A stretch of 64,000 nucleotides of DNA from Pteria penguin (GCA_035048485.1 CM068590.1:7632329-7696328), one strand, 5' to 3'; shown: positions 1 through 12,620, counted from the first letter of the stretch. Numbers and translations are program-made. The notes: generated by a model from the sequence alone, not told the origin.

Positions 1-646
1 TGACATTTAATCTGTAAATTACATACCTCATTGTAATTCCGATTGTGTTCTCGGGATTTTTCTACATTCGGTTTTGCTCAAAATTAACCACATATAAAAG
101 CCATCGTTTTATTGTACATTTTGGATTATTTTTTTCTATATTTTAAGGTAAGTGGCAGTTAGTTTTACGTTTCTTCTATATAGTTCATATTGCATTTCAT
201 TGAGCAACCTCTTTTTATATGCGTACACCCCCATGTTTCTTCCTCACTGAATCGTTGGGGAAAACTACATGTTATGGCAGGTACAACTGGCAAGACTCCG
301 TTTCGAATGGGAAGTAAATAAAAGGAACGAAGATTTACATTTCAGGACTATACTAGGTATTGCTCCATCCTATACTATGAACATTGGAATTTCATGGAAA
401 GATACTTTTTGAACCAACTTACCTTCCTATCATTTCTCTGTATACAAGATACATGAATATCACTGCACGTGAAAGTGCGAAATAAACCTTTGAAAATACA
501 TATATTTTAAAACCTGAATAAATAAAAGAAATAACAAATAATGATAATAATAATAATTATTATAATAGATGCATAAAGAAGGAAGAAAGAAATCACGAAT
601 AAAAAATCCAAAAATTAAATATGATAAACCCCAATAGGAATAGTAC
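1..646. other. AT-rich non-coding DNA, nothing recognised
   Basis: No frame with protein-like composition, no clear repeat array. A short degenerate AAT-rich stretch lies near 540-570. Confidence 0.5.
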
Positions 647-726
647 ATGTTTGGCATTCCATAAATCGAATCCAGCTTGTCTGCGCCACTATCGAAGTGT
701 TTATGCACTACACCAAGCCTGATCCT
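647..726 (-). repeat. Degenerate fragment of a tRNA-derived SINE head
   Basis: On the minus strand this segment aligns with the head of the SINE copies at 19887-20060 and 55113-55283. The A-box side (plus strand reads cactacaccaagcctg) is well kept and the B-box side (aatcgaatccagc) is diverged. The body and tail are missing, so this is a decayed 5' fragment, not a functional tRNA. The match is by eye and short. Confidence 0.4.
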
Positions 727-1169
727 GCGAAATAGAGTTCTGTTTTTGGTACTGAACAATTTTATTAAGTTCACCCCATTTTAAGTAAGATGATGAGAAC
801 ATTTTTAGCCTCTCTCTCAACCATCGTCTGTTTTACCCAATCTCAAAAAAAGGACAAGAATGCTTCTAAATCATACCTCCTACAACTTCTATTACACAGT
901 AAGCAAGTTTTGTAATGTAGGCATTCGGACATGAATATTTCACTGTTTTAAAAAGAAGCAAGTTACTTCCAATAATAACTTGTGGAGGAGTCCGACGCCA
1001 ATCATAGGGCGATTCATCAAACTACACACGAGACTTTAGACTTTATTATTCATAAATAGAGTTTTTACGGATGTTTGCTGGTGATGATTCATAACCACGC
1101 GATCATACTTAATCATTTTATCCAAGCAGATCATAGTATTCATCAGAGCCGGGAGAGTATATAAAGCAT

Positions 1170-1496
1170 TTGTTTCATTTAGTAAGTGATAATGTTGAAC
1201 CATTTTCAAAATCATCATTTTTCTGTGTCGAAAACAGTCATTCTCCAAAGCAGAGTTACGGTCCTTGCACTCCCTTTAATCTCTGCCAACAACTTAAAGT
1301 AGTCCCTAGACAGAGGGCAGAAAATATAGACTGCTTTGCGTGTTTTGGAAAAAATGACATCGTATTCAAGTTATCTGGGCGAAAATTTGACAATGAGGAA
1401 TTCATTCAAAAATTACAAGACGCGTTAGGTGCAAATGATAGTGTAATTGACAAACTGTGTTATATTAGTACACTGATTTACGCTGAGAAAATATAG
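1170..1496 (+). CDS. Hypothetical 108-aa open frame, possibly an exon or retro-fragment
   Basis: I do not recognise this protein. The frame runs from an ATG to a stop. Its second half, from about residue 50, has a soluble, mixed-charge composition (a FACFGKND segment, then EEFIQKLQDALGAND) unlike the low-complexity translations elsewhere in the window. There is no signal peptide and no membrane segment. No flanking exon or regulatory signal could be identified. A dispersed repeat tail lies just downstream at 1558-1612, so it could also be the remains of a mobile element. It may simply be a chance frame. Confidence 0.22.
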   Translation: MFHLVSDNVEPFSKSSFFCVENSHSPKQSYGPCTPFNLCQQLKVVPRQRAENIDCFACFGKNDIVFKLSGRKFDNEEFIQKLQDALGANDSVIDKLCYISTLIYAEKI

Positions 1497-1557
1497 TGCG
1501 GTATAAATTCTGGGCTGATTTCATGTAAATGCTTGATTAAAACTCAATGTAACATGG

Positions 1558-1612
1558 TAAATAAATATAGAACATATATACCTTATAATTTAGTGCACCA
1601 TATGCGCATTTT
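1558..1612 (+). repeat. Dispersed 55-bp repeat tail, copy 1
   Basis: Shares the string gtgcaccatatgcgcattt and the preceding AT-rich segment (aatatagaacatatatacct) with 11353-11405 on the same strand. A diverged copy lies on the opposite strand at 7373-7432. It probably marks the end of an otherwise decayed mobile element. Confidence 0.6.
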
Positions 1613-3231
1613 GCTTTAAATCTAACTAATAAAGCCACCGAAGACCAAGTCGTACCCTTTACAGGCAAAATCCGATTTCACAAGAATCTTGTAAAATCTG
1701 AGACGTTGGCAGAGGTGTGTGTGGATTGTAAAGAAATGACAACTCTGCTTTGAAGATTAGAAAGCAGTATCTAAATAAAAACTAAAATATAACCCCGGTA
1801 GTTACAAACTGTCACAGAAGGTTGAGCAAGGGTGTACCACAACCACGGAATGTGATGTAAGAATACGTGAGTAGCTTTACACATTACAGATAAGACACTT
1901 TGTCGGTATAATCAGAAAGTGATAATAAGGAGAAGAAAAGTGATATAGGTTGTCATGTTTCTAGACTAAGCTGAAAACACAATACCTTGACATGAAAAGT
2001 TGCATTTCATTGATTAAAATTAACAATTAAATATAATTCATTATTGATATCTACCATAGGAATGTAATGAGCAGAGTCATATGCATGCTGTAGCGCCCAT
2101 AATCCTTTATTTTGTATTTTTATGCAAACATCCAGCTGTACTCTTCTTGTGCAAAGTCACTGTATCGCTGTACTCGTCTTTTAACGCAAAATTGTACTGG
2201 TTATGGAAAATTTTAACGCAAACTTGTACCAGTAGTTTCTGCAACAGAACGGGATAATGGCTATTGTGGTACAATTTATGTGCTATTTCTATCATTTCTA
2301 AACGTCGGACTTCAACAAAAAAGTTGAACGCAACAACAAAGAACTTAGTAGAAATGACAAAAAGCAAACTACAAAAACCAAATATTTAATATCCCCCGAC
2401 CAGATTAACATTTCAAAGTTTATATTTACGGAAAGGTCTACAAAATTTATATCAATCCAACGTGATAAACAATTAGAGGTCAGCGATGACTATTAAAATG
2501 GTCCTAGTACACTAATAAAAAAATGGTTTGATTTAGAGGTGCGTGATGGAATGGAAGTTGATACGGATTCAAACTCGAGTGCGACGTTCGAGGATAGTTG
2601 TAACGTAAACAACCGGACGGCAGTGATGTTCTGAAAATCATTTCTGATTTACCGACGTTCGTGTCCAACCTCAGAGCGGCAAACATACTGGACACCTTAA
2701 CGGATGTTGTAAATTGTTCAAAGGAGTGTAAACAGGAACTGAAGCGACGCTGAATACAAAAGCTTCGAAAAACAAAAGTCCGTAAGCAGACGACAAATGA
2801 AAATGATTAGTTGTGAATGGAGAATTTCGGAGTATGCCTCTGTCATAAGTTTCTTGAAAACAGGCATGTTCGAAATATCTTCCTGTATTGAACTTGCTTT
2901 GATATATGAAGATATATAAGGACGAGTCATAGCTGATGTGATGTCAGACATTTATACATCAGTGAAAAACTGCTGCAGCTTCAATATCAGAACTACGTCT
3001 CCTTGCAAGAGCACTCTACAGATATGGCCAGTCAGTCAATCGATGGTACTTCAGTGGTGAAGCATAGGACACCTGTCTGGCTTGTGATTAGAAAAGATGC
3101 TGGTGTTATCGAAGTAACATTAACTCTGTAATAGGACTTAATTCACTTAAAAGTCAGCAAGCTTATTATCGCCAGGTGTATGAAAGTGAATGTGAAATCC
3201 TGAAGCTACTGGAGTGACATGGCTGGAACTA
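1613..3231. other. Non-coding, nothing recognised
   Basis: Only short open frames of unconvincing composition; no tandem array, no SINE head and no long inverted repeat seen by eye. Confidence 0.4.
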
Positions 3232-3352
3232 ACACCAATGTATCACAGTGGACACTCACGGACCCATGAAATTCAGAGGTGAGACCAGGTGCCCGAGAGG
3301 AGTTAGCGTCTTCTATCTGGCTAACCACACCCGCCGTTAATGCCATTAAATA
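3232..3352. repeat. Dispersed repeat, intact copy
   Basis: Aligns in two blocks with the right end of the window: the part around gaggtgagaccag matches 63173-63235, and the part around ggctaaccacacccgccg matches 63547-63600. Here the two blocks are continuous. The distant copy is split by about 310 bp. Family unknown. Confidence 0.55.
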
Positions 3353-4768
3353 CAGACAAAACAAACATAATTTAGCACTGTAGAGAATGCCACAGCCATA
3401 CAGCATCAGGAAAAAGGGTATAATAACACTTAAGTCAAAAGAAACAATACCATCACAGGAAGTACAGAAACGTCTAGACTACGGCACCAGGAATGAATTG
3501 AAAAACGTTGCCACCTTTGTCAAGATTTCACCAATTTTTGTATAAGGATTTACGGTTTGTAGAGGAGGGATGCTGCAGTATACAAACGGACATGTCTGTT
3601 ATGTTGGTGAGTTCCTTAGGAAAAAAATCTGGTAAATTTACAACTATTGAAACTAAGATTCGTTATCCAGGCAATGATACACGATACCGCTGAATTACTC
3701 TGTATTATATAGCCCACATACTATGTGAATTGTCCACTTAGACATTCTCAGAAATCTGTAGAGACTAAATTTGATGACGAAATATGGGGCAAGATTTGTG
3801 GGATCTTTCGCGACGTATATGATGGATATCGCAATGTACCCACTTCATTACAACCCCTAGAGCAAATACCTCGTAGGAAATTAAAGGAGTGCGTGAAAAC
3901 CAATGTTAGGTTTGTAGCTGAGGTACCATCATTACAGGCTGTAAGATTTTCCACTGAGAAAGGACGATTTTGTGAAAAATACAAGAGGCAGAGACAAAAT
4001 CCAGTAAAGTGTTAGTCTTTCTATTCAGTGATTTGGACCGCTTAGCAAAGAAGGAAACGCAGCATTTTGTTCCGGTTGCCTTTGCATTTAAAGGCTTACA
4101 GCATGAGAAATGATGTAATGAGAAGTATGATGGGCACAGTTGCGCTGCACAGTCATGACGAGGTGCTTTATCTCCTGTCATTTCTTTTGATGGACTGTGG
4201 TACAACACCAATGTTAGATCCAAAAATAGTAAACCAATGACATTATTACAGATCAAAAAGATGTCTTCAAAACATCAATAACTGACACAAAATCTGTTAT
4301 ATAAAAAATCCCTCAACAAATTCAGGCCTTGCAACAGTTTAAATGAGCTCTCATCTGAGGTCACTACTCAGGTCTAAAGTCCGTCGAACTATTATCATAG
4401 TCTTTTTATTGGTATCTTTTTGTCAAAAGATGTCATATCCAAATCCTTCAATAAACACAAGGCATTCGTCCGTCTTAAGACAGTGGCATCTAAAACAAAA
4501 CCTCATGGGATTCATATTTGAATGTCGTGGCCAAAAGTGTAAAAACAATCTAGATTTTGTAAGTATTCTGCTGGAATCTTGGTTGGTTCTTTATCATTGG
4601 CTTCTTAAGCATGTCAATTTTAATATATTTCCTCCGCCCGGCTCTTTCGTCAAAGGGGTATCAATTGTATTATTTGAAGATCTACAAGAAACTTGGAATG
4701 TAAAATTTAAGAATGTGTACAATGTGTGCAATTATTCTTCACAGAACATTTAAATCACGAACTATCAT
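3353..4768. other. Non-coding, with short unassigned open frames
   Basis: Frames of 61 to 136 codons occur (for example 3725-4015 and 4343-4753 on the plus strand). They show no recognisable domain, no conserved spacing and no repeat relation, so I do not call genes here. Confidence 0.35.
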
Positions 4769-4880
4769 TTATGGAGTGAAATATAAGTATCAGTAGAAGG
4801 TTATGAAATGTCATTAATGAGAAATTATGGTGTGAAATATAAGTATCAGTAGAAGGTTATGAAATGTCATTAATGAGAAA
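4769..4880. repeat. Tandem duplication, 56 bp x 2
   Basis: 4769-4824 is repeated almost perfectly at 4825-4880 (shared core aaatataagtatcagtagaa). The near identity suggests a recent slippage or unequal-exchange event. Confidence 0.9.
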
Positions 4881-5020
4881 TTATGCTTACCTTGAGACAT
4901 AAATTTGGTCAATCTATAACCATTTTTCATGTCTTTTTGATGTCTGAAAACGTGGTAAGGCTATGCATAATTCTGTGTAACAAGAACATGTCAATGCATT
5001 TTATTCACTGAACCTAAAGA

Positions 5021-5341
5021 CAAATTATACCAATCTTATTGGAACGCGACTTGTACTTCGTTCCCCTACGCTACTCTCCATGTACAAGATCTTACAACTG
5101 CCGATTCGAGGTCATCTCAGGATGACCTTTCAGAACAGCCAATCAGAATTTGAGTAAGAGATCTTTCGGTATTGTTTGTATGTAATATAACACCAAAAGA
5201 TTTCTTACGCCAATTCTGATTGGCTGTTCAGAAAGGTCATCCTGAGATAACCTCGAATCAGCAGTTGTAAGATCTTGTACATGGAGAGTATCGTAGAGGA
5301 GCGAAATACAAGTCGCGTTTTAATAAGATTGCAAATTATAC
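5021..5341. mobile_element. Fold-back MITE, 301 bp, with 10-bp target-site duplication
   Basis: The two arms 5031-5169 and 5193-5331 are inverted copies of each other, about 139 bp each and roughly 90% identical by eye, around a 23-bp loop. The ends read caatcttatt and aataagattg. Directly outside, caaattatac occurs on both sides (5021-5030 and 5332-5341), which is a 10-bp target-site duplication. There is no coding capacity, so it is non-autonomous. The 9- to 10-bp duplication length is typical of Mutator-like transposases, but no transposase is present and the assignment is inference. A second, more diverged family member is at 47234-47630. Confidence 0.88.
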
Positions 5342-7372
5342 TTGGTATTTACAACACAAGAAAACATTAATGCTCTTTGCTTTTTTAAACTGTAGCATTC
5401 ACACATGAATTTTACTTTATATAAATATAGAGTGAGTTCTTCTACAATCAAACCAGGTCCTTTCCAGGTAGAGCTCAGAGTTTCACATTTATCCTTTACT
5501 GGTTTTCAATTTATTTCTTATGGACAGGCTGAGATTGAGTTATAGATTTATCTATATATTCAGTTGAACTTTGACATATTAAATCAATACGGAATATCGC
5601 AATTACAATAACGTCAAGATACACGCACACTTTGATGTTGGATACCTTACTAGGAATTTTTCGATGATATTTGCTGGTCATAAATATTATACATGATAAA
5701 TAGTATACAAATAGAAGAGCAGAGAGAAGGAAGAGATACAGTATTTGTTATATTTATATTATCATACTGATTTTCAAGTTTGGTTTTGGCGAGCAGAGAA
5801 GTTATGGGCTTTAACCCTTATACCCAGGCGATATAATCGCCTGTGCTCTAGCAAATGAAGATGGCATAACTAAGAAGTCTATATTCGAATCATAATTCAA
5901 ATTTCTTCATCTCATGATTTCATTGCAATAAGTAACATACCTATTTTATTGTTCCCAAAATATTTGGCTGCGGGACTTTTCAGACACCGATCACTATCGG
6001 ACGACCATTCAAGAGACTTGTGCAAACGTAGAATACCTTGGAAGTTTTCATTTCCTGATTGCATTTGGCATATACGAGTATCCTCCTCCGAATACACGTA
6101 TCCAGAGTAAAATATTAGAGTTATCTCTCGTAACAAGCAACTGGGCAAATACAACTCTCGGTTTACGAAGGCGTCATTGGAATCTGTGTAGACTGTCGTC
6201 GTGGTTCCACTTACAGTTACTGTTCATAGTTATTTTCTGTATTATTTTTATATTGGAAAAGTATATATAGGTTTTTATACAAAGTTACTACACGGCTCGC
6301 CTGTTCACCATGGATACTGATAAAGCAGGTAACTACTCGCTTAATGTTTTTATACATGGTAGCTTGATGCTCTTTTCTTGAAAAGAGAGTACTGAGCAAA
6401 AAAAAAGGCACTAAAGCTGAACTTGTTGCATTGTGTTTTTGCAAGTAAAATGCGAATTCCAATGATATTAACACAAAATTACATAATAAAACAAACCCAT
6501 GATGATAATATAAAATTCTTGAAATTGGCAACAATACTATTCCTGATCTCTCAAGTTGAAGTGGTGGTTGGAGAAAGATGGAATATTGAGGTGGCCTCCA
6601 TGTCTAGTTTCTGACAGCTTTTTGTGTTTATGAAGTGCAGTAAAATGTGTTAAAATTATTCATATATAAAGATTCTAAGTAATCCTCCCAAGGGAAGTCC
6701 AGTACATTAAAAGTAAAAGAACACAAACACTCTATACTGCAATCTTCGACATCATGGCCTTTATAAAGCATTGGCCTTTTTCAAGAGATAGATGATGTTA
6801 ATATTAATATTAAAAGACATGTCGGAATCTCGTATCTAAATACCGCGTAGAAAATCATCACACTATTTAAAATGAATAAATAAATAACAAATTCAAAGTT
6901 AGCTTGCTCTTGCTGGGGACTCTTTTGTGACGTTTGACTTTTATTTAGCATGTCACCCTTGCCAGAGAATAGCATACAGTAAGAGCTACTGAAATGGAAT
7001 TTTTAAAATTCCATGGACAAATCTTCATGGACAAATACATTCTAACAGATGGAAACTCTGATAAAAGGGAAATGAAAATAGCCAAGAGGAACAGCCGTTG
7101 GAAATAGACCAAGGAATCACCAGCTTTTGTACTGTGTGTTATGAGGTAAATATGGAACAGGAGAACATTCCATTTGTTCTAGTGAACAGCTTTTGACAAT
7201 GTCAAAACTAGTATCAATTCAAGCGTGGAGTAAAGAAAACCATGATGAAGGACTTAAATTTATGGCAATGTTAATATTCTCAGTAGACACATGAGATGTG
7301 TGTATTGAAAATTACACTGAGAAAATGATTCATCTTCAAGTACACATGTATTGAATGATTATTAACATAAGT
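5342..7372. other. Non-coding, nothing recognised
   Basis: AT-rich DNA with short unassigned frames. A small palindrome aggcgatataatcgcct lies near 5827. Confidence 0.4.
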
Positions 7373-7432
7373 TGTAAAAATGCGCATCTGATGCACAAAA
7401 TTAAAAGGTATATATGTTTTATATTTATTAAA
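7373..7432 (-). repeat. Dispersed 55-bp repeat tail, copy 2 (inverted)
   Basis: The reverse complement resembles 1558-1612 and 11353-11405: an AT-rich segment containing acatatatacct, followed by an aaatgcgcat-type motif. Confidence 0.45.
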
Positions 7433-8236
7433 GTAGACATGATTACAGCTGAAGGATCAGATAATTTTAGAAATAAGGAGAAACTGTTTTTCTAACTTCA
7501 CACACAGAAATTATTAGTAAAGCGGGTTTACCTTCTTCTTGCGGGGGAGGAGGAGGGGATATTATATATGTAAAACTCATACATGTAAAACTTCTCAATT
7601 ACATGGGATCTTAGTCCCTACAAATTTTGCTGGTTTTCAGCTCCTTCTGAGGATCCGGGGTGGGGAAAATAGTAAATTATCTTGATTCTTATCATGATCT
7701 TTGGAGGAAGTTATATATTTGGATGTTGATATAGATATATTTACATTTCTGCATGTCATTTATGAACAGAGTTTTAATAAGAAACAAGAATTTCAATGGT
7801 TATGTTTGCGGAAAAGGATAAAATTGCAGCCACAATTCGGGGTAAGTCATCTAAGGGATGCAGTAAAGTCACAAGCAAATCGTGTTTCAGGAAACAAAAC
7901 ATTTCATTCCTCTGGTAGCCTGCTCTATATACATACAGAGACACATATGGAACAAAAGTTGCAGTAGTTGCACGATATAAAGGAGGTTTTTACGGAGTTA
8001 CAGCTTAATTAACATGTCCTAAATCAAGTGTGGGATATGGAGTCTGTGCAGATGGTTTTCATCTAAAACAATAATAGAGCACACCTTGGAGTTAAGTCTG
8101 GTTGCCAGATACTGTCTGCTTTCATCCATGATTGTTTTTCTAGGGACTGGTCCTCAAAGGCAAATGGAAAAAGTTGAAAAGGGTACTTACATATAAAAGG
8201 AAATTTACCATAATTTGCATCATGCAATACACACCT

Positions 8237-8237
<1 letters not shown>
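7433..8237. other. Non-coding, nothing recognised
   Basis: Contains an 88-codon open frame (7701-7967, plus) without recognisable domains. No repeat structure seen. Confidence 0.35.

Positions 8238-8282
<45 letters not shown>
8238..8282. repeat. (CA)n microsatellite
   Basis: About 22 uninterrupted CA dinucleotides. The Cys/Val and Thr/His runs translated from it are artefacts. Confidence 0.97.
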
Positions 8283-8285
<3 letters not shown>

Positions 8286-10550
8286 TAGTTTCTCTATATT
8301 TTTGGTCTGTATTCAGAATCAGCACATCTAGTAATGCATCAGAAATGTGCCATTGTAGGTGTTTATAAGGAAAAAATAAAAATACAGAGCAGTCGTAATG
8401 CACATCAATGAACAATCATGAGCTAAGTACTACACTATCTACCCGACTAAGATGACTTTTATATGTACATAATTTGTCCATTAGCAAGCAAAGAAATAAA
8501 TAGACAGTGCATGGATTATTCTATTAATGTGATAGTTAGTACATTTATATTCCATGTATAAGTTGAAAGGTGTATAACAGCTGTCAGAATGGTATATGAG
8601 CAAATGAAACATGAGCAAACAAACAAAGAAGCATGAACATTCCCCCACCAATGAAATCTTAACAAATTACATGCAAAGATGATACAGAAAGGAGGTTGGA
8701 AAATTACTATAAGGAAAGAAGAATTTACATCATTTTATAACTAGACTATAAATAAATTACTTCACATGCACATTTCGGTCAGAAATTTGACAGATTCTTA
8801 AGATATGAAAAGAGTTTAATCACAGAGTATAAAGAATCTAGCTGGTACAGTAACATAGAAATGTTTCACTGGTAGAGGTTGTATCCGTGTAGTGTGCCGC
8901 TCCATACCGCTTTTCTCTTAAGTTACTATTCTCAGAGGGGTGAGAGAAAAGGGAAGTAGACATAAACAGGTAAACTCAATCCCAAAATTAATATATGTTG
9001 AAAAAAGCAAACGTGCGCTCACCATTATTTGTTGTTATTTAGGGAAAATGTTGACGTAGTTGTCTTTGCATTTACCGTAAATAACATCGCTAATCCACAT
9101 TCCACTCGGCTCAGCTCTTCCATATATTGTGCCAGTTGACTATCTGGGATCCGAAAGTTTGATAACCATCGCAAAATGTTACAGTCAGTACAAGCCATTA
9201 ATGGTCTACCAGGTAATTGAAAGCCAAATTGACTTGTGGCTCTTATGGTAGTATAATCCAGGGCTCCAAATATTCCGTTTTCATAACTAGATATTTAGTT
9301 AGTGATTCAAATATTTTACTCACCACATATAAGGCTACCAAATCGTAAACTTTGAACCAAAGATGGTCCAAAAACAATATGAAAAAGGAGCATTACATAA
9401 GATACATAGTTTAATGCTAAATATCAGTAAATATCTTGTAATAATATCAATTCCACTGCTTCAGTTGGCCAGTCTTTATGATACCCATACTTCTACACTT
9501 TTGAATTCAGTAATAGCTAGTCCTTCATTACTGTGTGAGGTTGCGGTAAACGTCAGAACGGACACGAGTATCGGCATCACTAGTACTTATACCAGAGCTA
9601 GGCTGATTAGCACTCGAGTGAATAGACAACACGGTGACATTCACTGACTGGTTCTTGTTAAACAACTCCTGCCATTTGAGGCCAAATGAAGTAAGGCTTG
9701 GTTTTATTTACGTTTTGACGCCATGTTGATGGGCCATGAGTCGTTCGTTTAAACACTTGATACGTTACCAACTTTCTTTATGCGCAAAAATGATTCCGAC
9801 TGAGTTACTATAATAGTAAAAATCAACCTTGTCCGGAAAATCTACTTCCGGTTTAATGCTCCGACAATTTACTCGCCATTTAGTGACATGCAGTAATGTT
9901 TTTCCGCCGTTTTCAATTTTTACTCGCAAGTAAATTTACTGGCAGCTTAGCGCCCTGAATATTTGCGGAGCTCTGAATTAGGTGACAGGCTACAATAATC
10001 TGCACTTGCAAGAACCCACTTAGCTTCTTCAAACGCTTTATATCGTTCCATATTCCATTGGAAAGGTATTATTTTTTCGGAATAGAGCATACAGTGCTGT
10101 TGTAATAAAGTAATTATGCTAGTTAGCAAACCCGTAAAACAGTTCAACGTCGTTGGTATTTTATTTGTTTAGACAGGCAACTCTTTGTTGGTCTTTGTAA
10201 AACTTATTCCACATCATTGTGGCTAACTATTCGTCCGAAAAATTCTACACCCTTGATGAAAGGATCACATTTCTTAGCTATAAGCTTCAAACACTATGAT
10301 CTAAACCGGCATAATACATCCTTTAAATTCCGTAAATAATCATTGACTTTTTGCCTAAAACTAAAATATCTTCTAAATTTAAAACAGATTGATGTAGTCC
10401 CGCAAGAGCGAGATTCATTACCTTGTGAAGGTAGAAGTCTCGTTAAAGAGTTTAAATGACGAGGGGGTGGGTGGGTTGTAAACAGAAACAAGCAATATAT
10501 TGTGATTATAGCAGTTTTACACTTACCTGCATCATCAATTGTGACTTGGA
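8283..10550. other. Non-coding, nothing recognised
   Basis: No convincing gene, array or transposon end found. Short frames of up to 94 codons are unsupported. Confidence 0.4.
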
Positions 10551-10688
10551 AATGCACTGAGTTGGCATTCAACTTGGAACACTACATATTACCAATGTAC
10601 TGAGTTGGCATTCAACTTGGAACACTACATATTACCAATGCACTGAGTTGGCATTCAACTTGGAACACTACATATTACAAATGCACTA
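10551..10688. repeat. Tandem repeat, 43 bp x 3.2
   Basis: Copies start at 10551, 10594 and 10637, with a partial fourth at 10680. The core is gagttggcattcaacttgg and the copies are nearly identical. Confidence 0.95.
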
Positions 10689-11352
10689 TTCTATCAAGGA
10701 AGGAGAACATTTATCGTATTAAGTGCACGATAACCTAATCTCTGCGTCCCTTTTTTTCTTTATCAGAACTTGAGGCAATGTCTATTCACTAAAGGATTAA
10801 CACCTCTGCTTCTAGCATTTTAGGCAAGTGCTTCTCAACTTCATGAAAATTCAATGGTGTCCTACGAATACGTTGCTTAATCAGCGGAATTAATCCTGTA
10901 TCTATCTTATAACACCACTGAACAATAATGCCTCTGAAAGTCCCATTTTCTTCTGACAAAGTCTGAAAAACAATGAATCTACCCTCAAAATTCAAGGACT
11001 TATAAGTCCTTGCAAAATTACAGCATATCACTTAAACCTACACTCAAAACGCTGAAAAATTCTGACCCTATCAAACTCTGAAAAACTCCGATAACACTGA
11101 AGAACTCTGCAAAACTCTGAAGTCTACACTGGAAAAACTCGAACAACACTGAAAACCTTGGAAAAAAAACAAACAAACGCCTAACGCGACGCCCTTCCGT
11201 CGCGCGGTCACGGTTACTTATATACGAGCCCTTAAAATGATTCGCCGTCATCTGTGAACTTTAATGTATATAAAATGTGTTGTATCAAATAGTGGCCACT
11301 TCGAAAGACTTTCAGTAGGATGTACGAATTTTGTTTTAAGTGTTACTGTTTA
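10689..11352. other. Non-coding with degenerate CTGAAAAACTC-type repetition
   Basis: Between about 11041 and 11165 the motif aaactctga / aaaaactc recurs irregularly, an eroded short-unit repeat. No gene is supported. Confidence 0.4.
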
Positions 11353-11405
11353 AAATAAATATAGAACATATATACCTTGTATTTTGTGCACCATATGCGC
11401 ATTTC
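11353..11405 (+). repeat. Dispersed 55-bp repeat tail, copy 3
   Basis: Near-identical to 1558-1612 over aatatagaacatatatacct and caccatatgcgcattt. Confidence 0.6.
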
Positions 11406-11792
11406 GACAAGTTATGTCTCTTCAGTGATGCTCGTGGCCAAATGATTGGAATTCTCAAAATATATAAAAATATGAAGAGCAGTGTTGAAGCCAAACTGAC
11501 TGAAAAATGAACCAAAGAATCTGTCTAAGGACAGAGCTATGCACGAGGAAGATACTCCTACAAGTTTATGTTAATCTGGCTATTGCATTGGTCCTATTCT
11601 GACTTGCTGCCACAGAAGATATTTTTGTAGATTTTTTTAGGGTAGACTTAGAATTTATCAGTGTAGACTTTCCTGTTATTTTTTCAGAAATTTCAAGAGT
11701 GTGTCTGGGTAAAATGGGATTCTCGTGGTGTTTTTCTTTTCCGTAGTGAGAACGGTTATCCAAGCCTATAACTGAATGCATAACCCGGACCG

Positions 11793-11970
11793 TAGCTGAT
11801 ACCGCCATGGAAATGGAATGGCTTTCTTGGGAATCCAACTCCGCACAATATTTCATAAGAAATTTGCGGTTTCGATATTATTTCAACCTTCAACGGTAAA
11901 TAAAACTCGCAGATCTAGCATTTCGTAGCATTTTCCAACTGTACAGTTGATTATAAAACCCTAGCGATGA
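11793..11970. repeat. Dispersed repeat family A, copy 1
   Basis: Shares ggctttcttgggaatc, cgcacaatatttcataag and acggtaaataaaactcgc with copies at 12130-12243 and 13333-13545. Reverse-complemented, copy 3 contains a B-box-like ggttcgattcc, so the family may derive from a tRNA, but no clear A box was found. Confidence 0.6.
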
Positions 11971-12129
11971 TGCTAAACCTTAAATAAAGCATATAGCTTT
12001 ATTGGGACGAGATGTCCACAAAATGTTATATCCAAAATTCGCTGTTCCCGCTTATCGTCCTGACGTTATTTGGACGTATAACGGCAATATAAATGTTATA
12101 TACAAAAAAGAAGGGTTGATCAAGCTTAT

Positions 12130-12243
12130 GATCGAATATAAAACCCTAGCTGTAGCTTAGAACGGCATGGAAATGGTGTGGCTTTCTTGGGAGCACAACC
12201 CCGCACAATACTTCATAAGAAAACTTGGGTTCAAACTTGCTTG
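12130..12243. repeat. Dispersed repeat family A, copy 2 (truncated)
   Basis: Matches the first half of copies 1 and 3, through gaaaacttgggttcaaac, and then diverges. The shared leader aatataaaaccc.a.ctgtag is also seen in copy 3. Confidence 0.6.
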
Positions 12244-12426
12244 GGAGGCATAGTATAACGGTGGTCACGTGACAATATATCGGGAGTCTCTTTTAAAGCT
12301 GCAAAAGGTGTAAAGTAAACATCATTGTGTTATTTAAAATGAATGACAGGCAATGTCCTTTATCATTGTACCGGTTAAAAACTGTCTCTCTCCGCATAAA
12401 ATTAATAGCGGCTGATCATAATGAAA

Positions 12427-12620
12427 TAAATAAATAAAGTTACACTCAAATGCCACAAATTTTCGGGCACATGCCCTTTATCAAGTGGATAATAGAAAAT
12501 ATGAAATAATTAAGTAAAATCCATCCTGCTGGTATAAGTGTCCAGCGTAAAATGATTTACGCTGAGCACTTATACAAGCAGGATGGATATGTGGCATTTG
12601 AGTGTAACTTTATTTATTTA
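12427..12620. repeat. Compound palindrome with asymmetric spacer
   Basis: Outer arms 12427-12457 and 12590-12620 are perfect inverted copies of 31 bp. Inner arms 12519-12551 and 12556-12588 are near-perfect inverted copies of about 33 bp around a 4-bp loop. A 61-bp segment (12458-12518) interrupts the pairing on the left side only. It may be a fold-back element with a later insertion or a deletion in one arm. Confidence 0.85.

Noticed and set aside
3725..4015. 96-codon plus-strand frame and overlapping minus-strand frames
   Set aside because: Both strands are open over the same stretch and neither translation is recognisable.
4343..4753. 136-codon plus-strand frame
   Set aside because: No domain, no codon or repeat support, no neighbouring exon; compatible with chance in AT-rich DNA.
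5031..5331. Assembly-generated palindrome
   Set aside because: Arms differ at several positions, a 10-bp target duplication flanks it, and a second family member exists at 47234.
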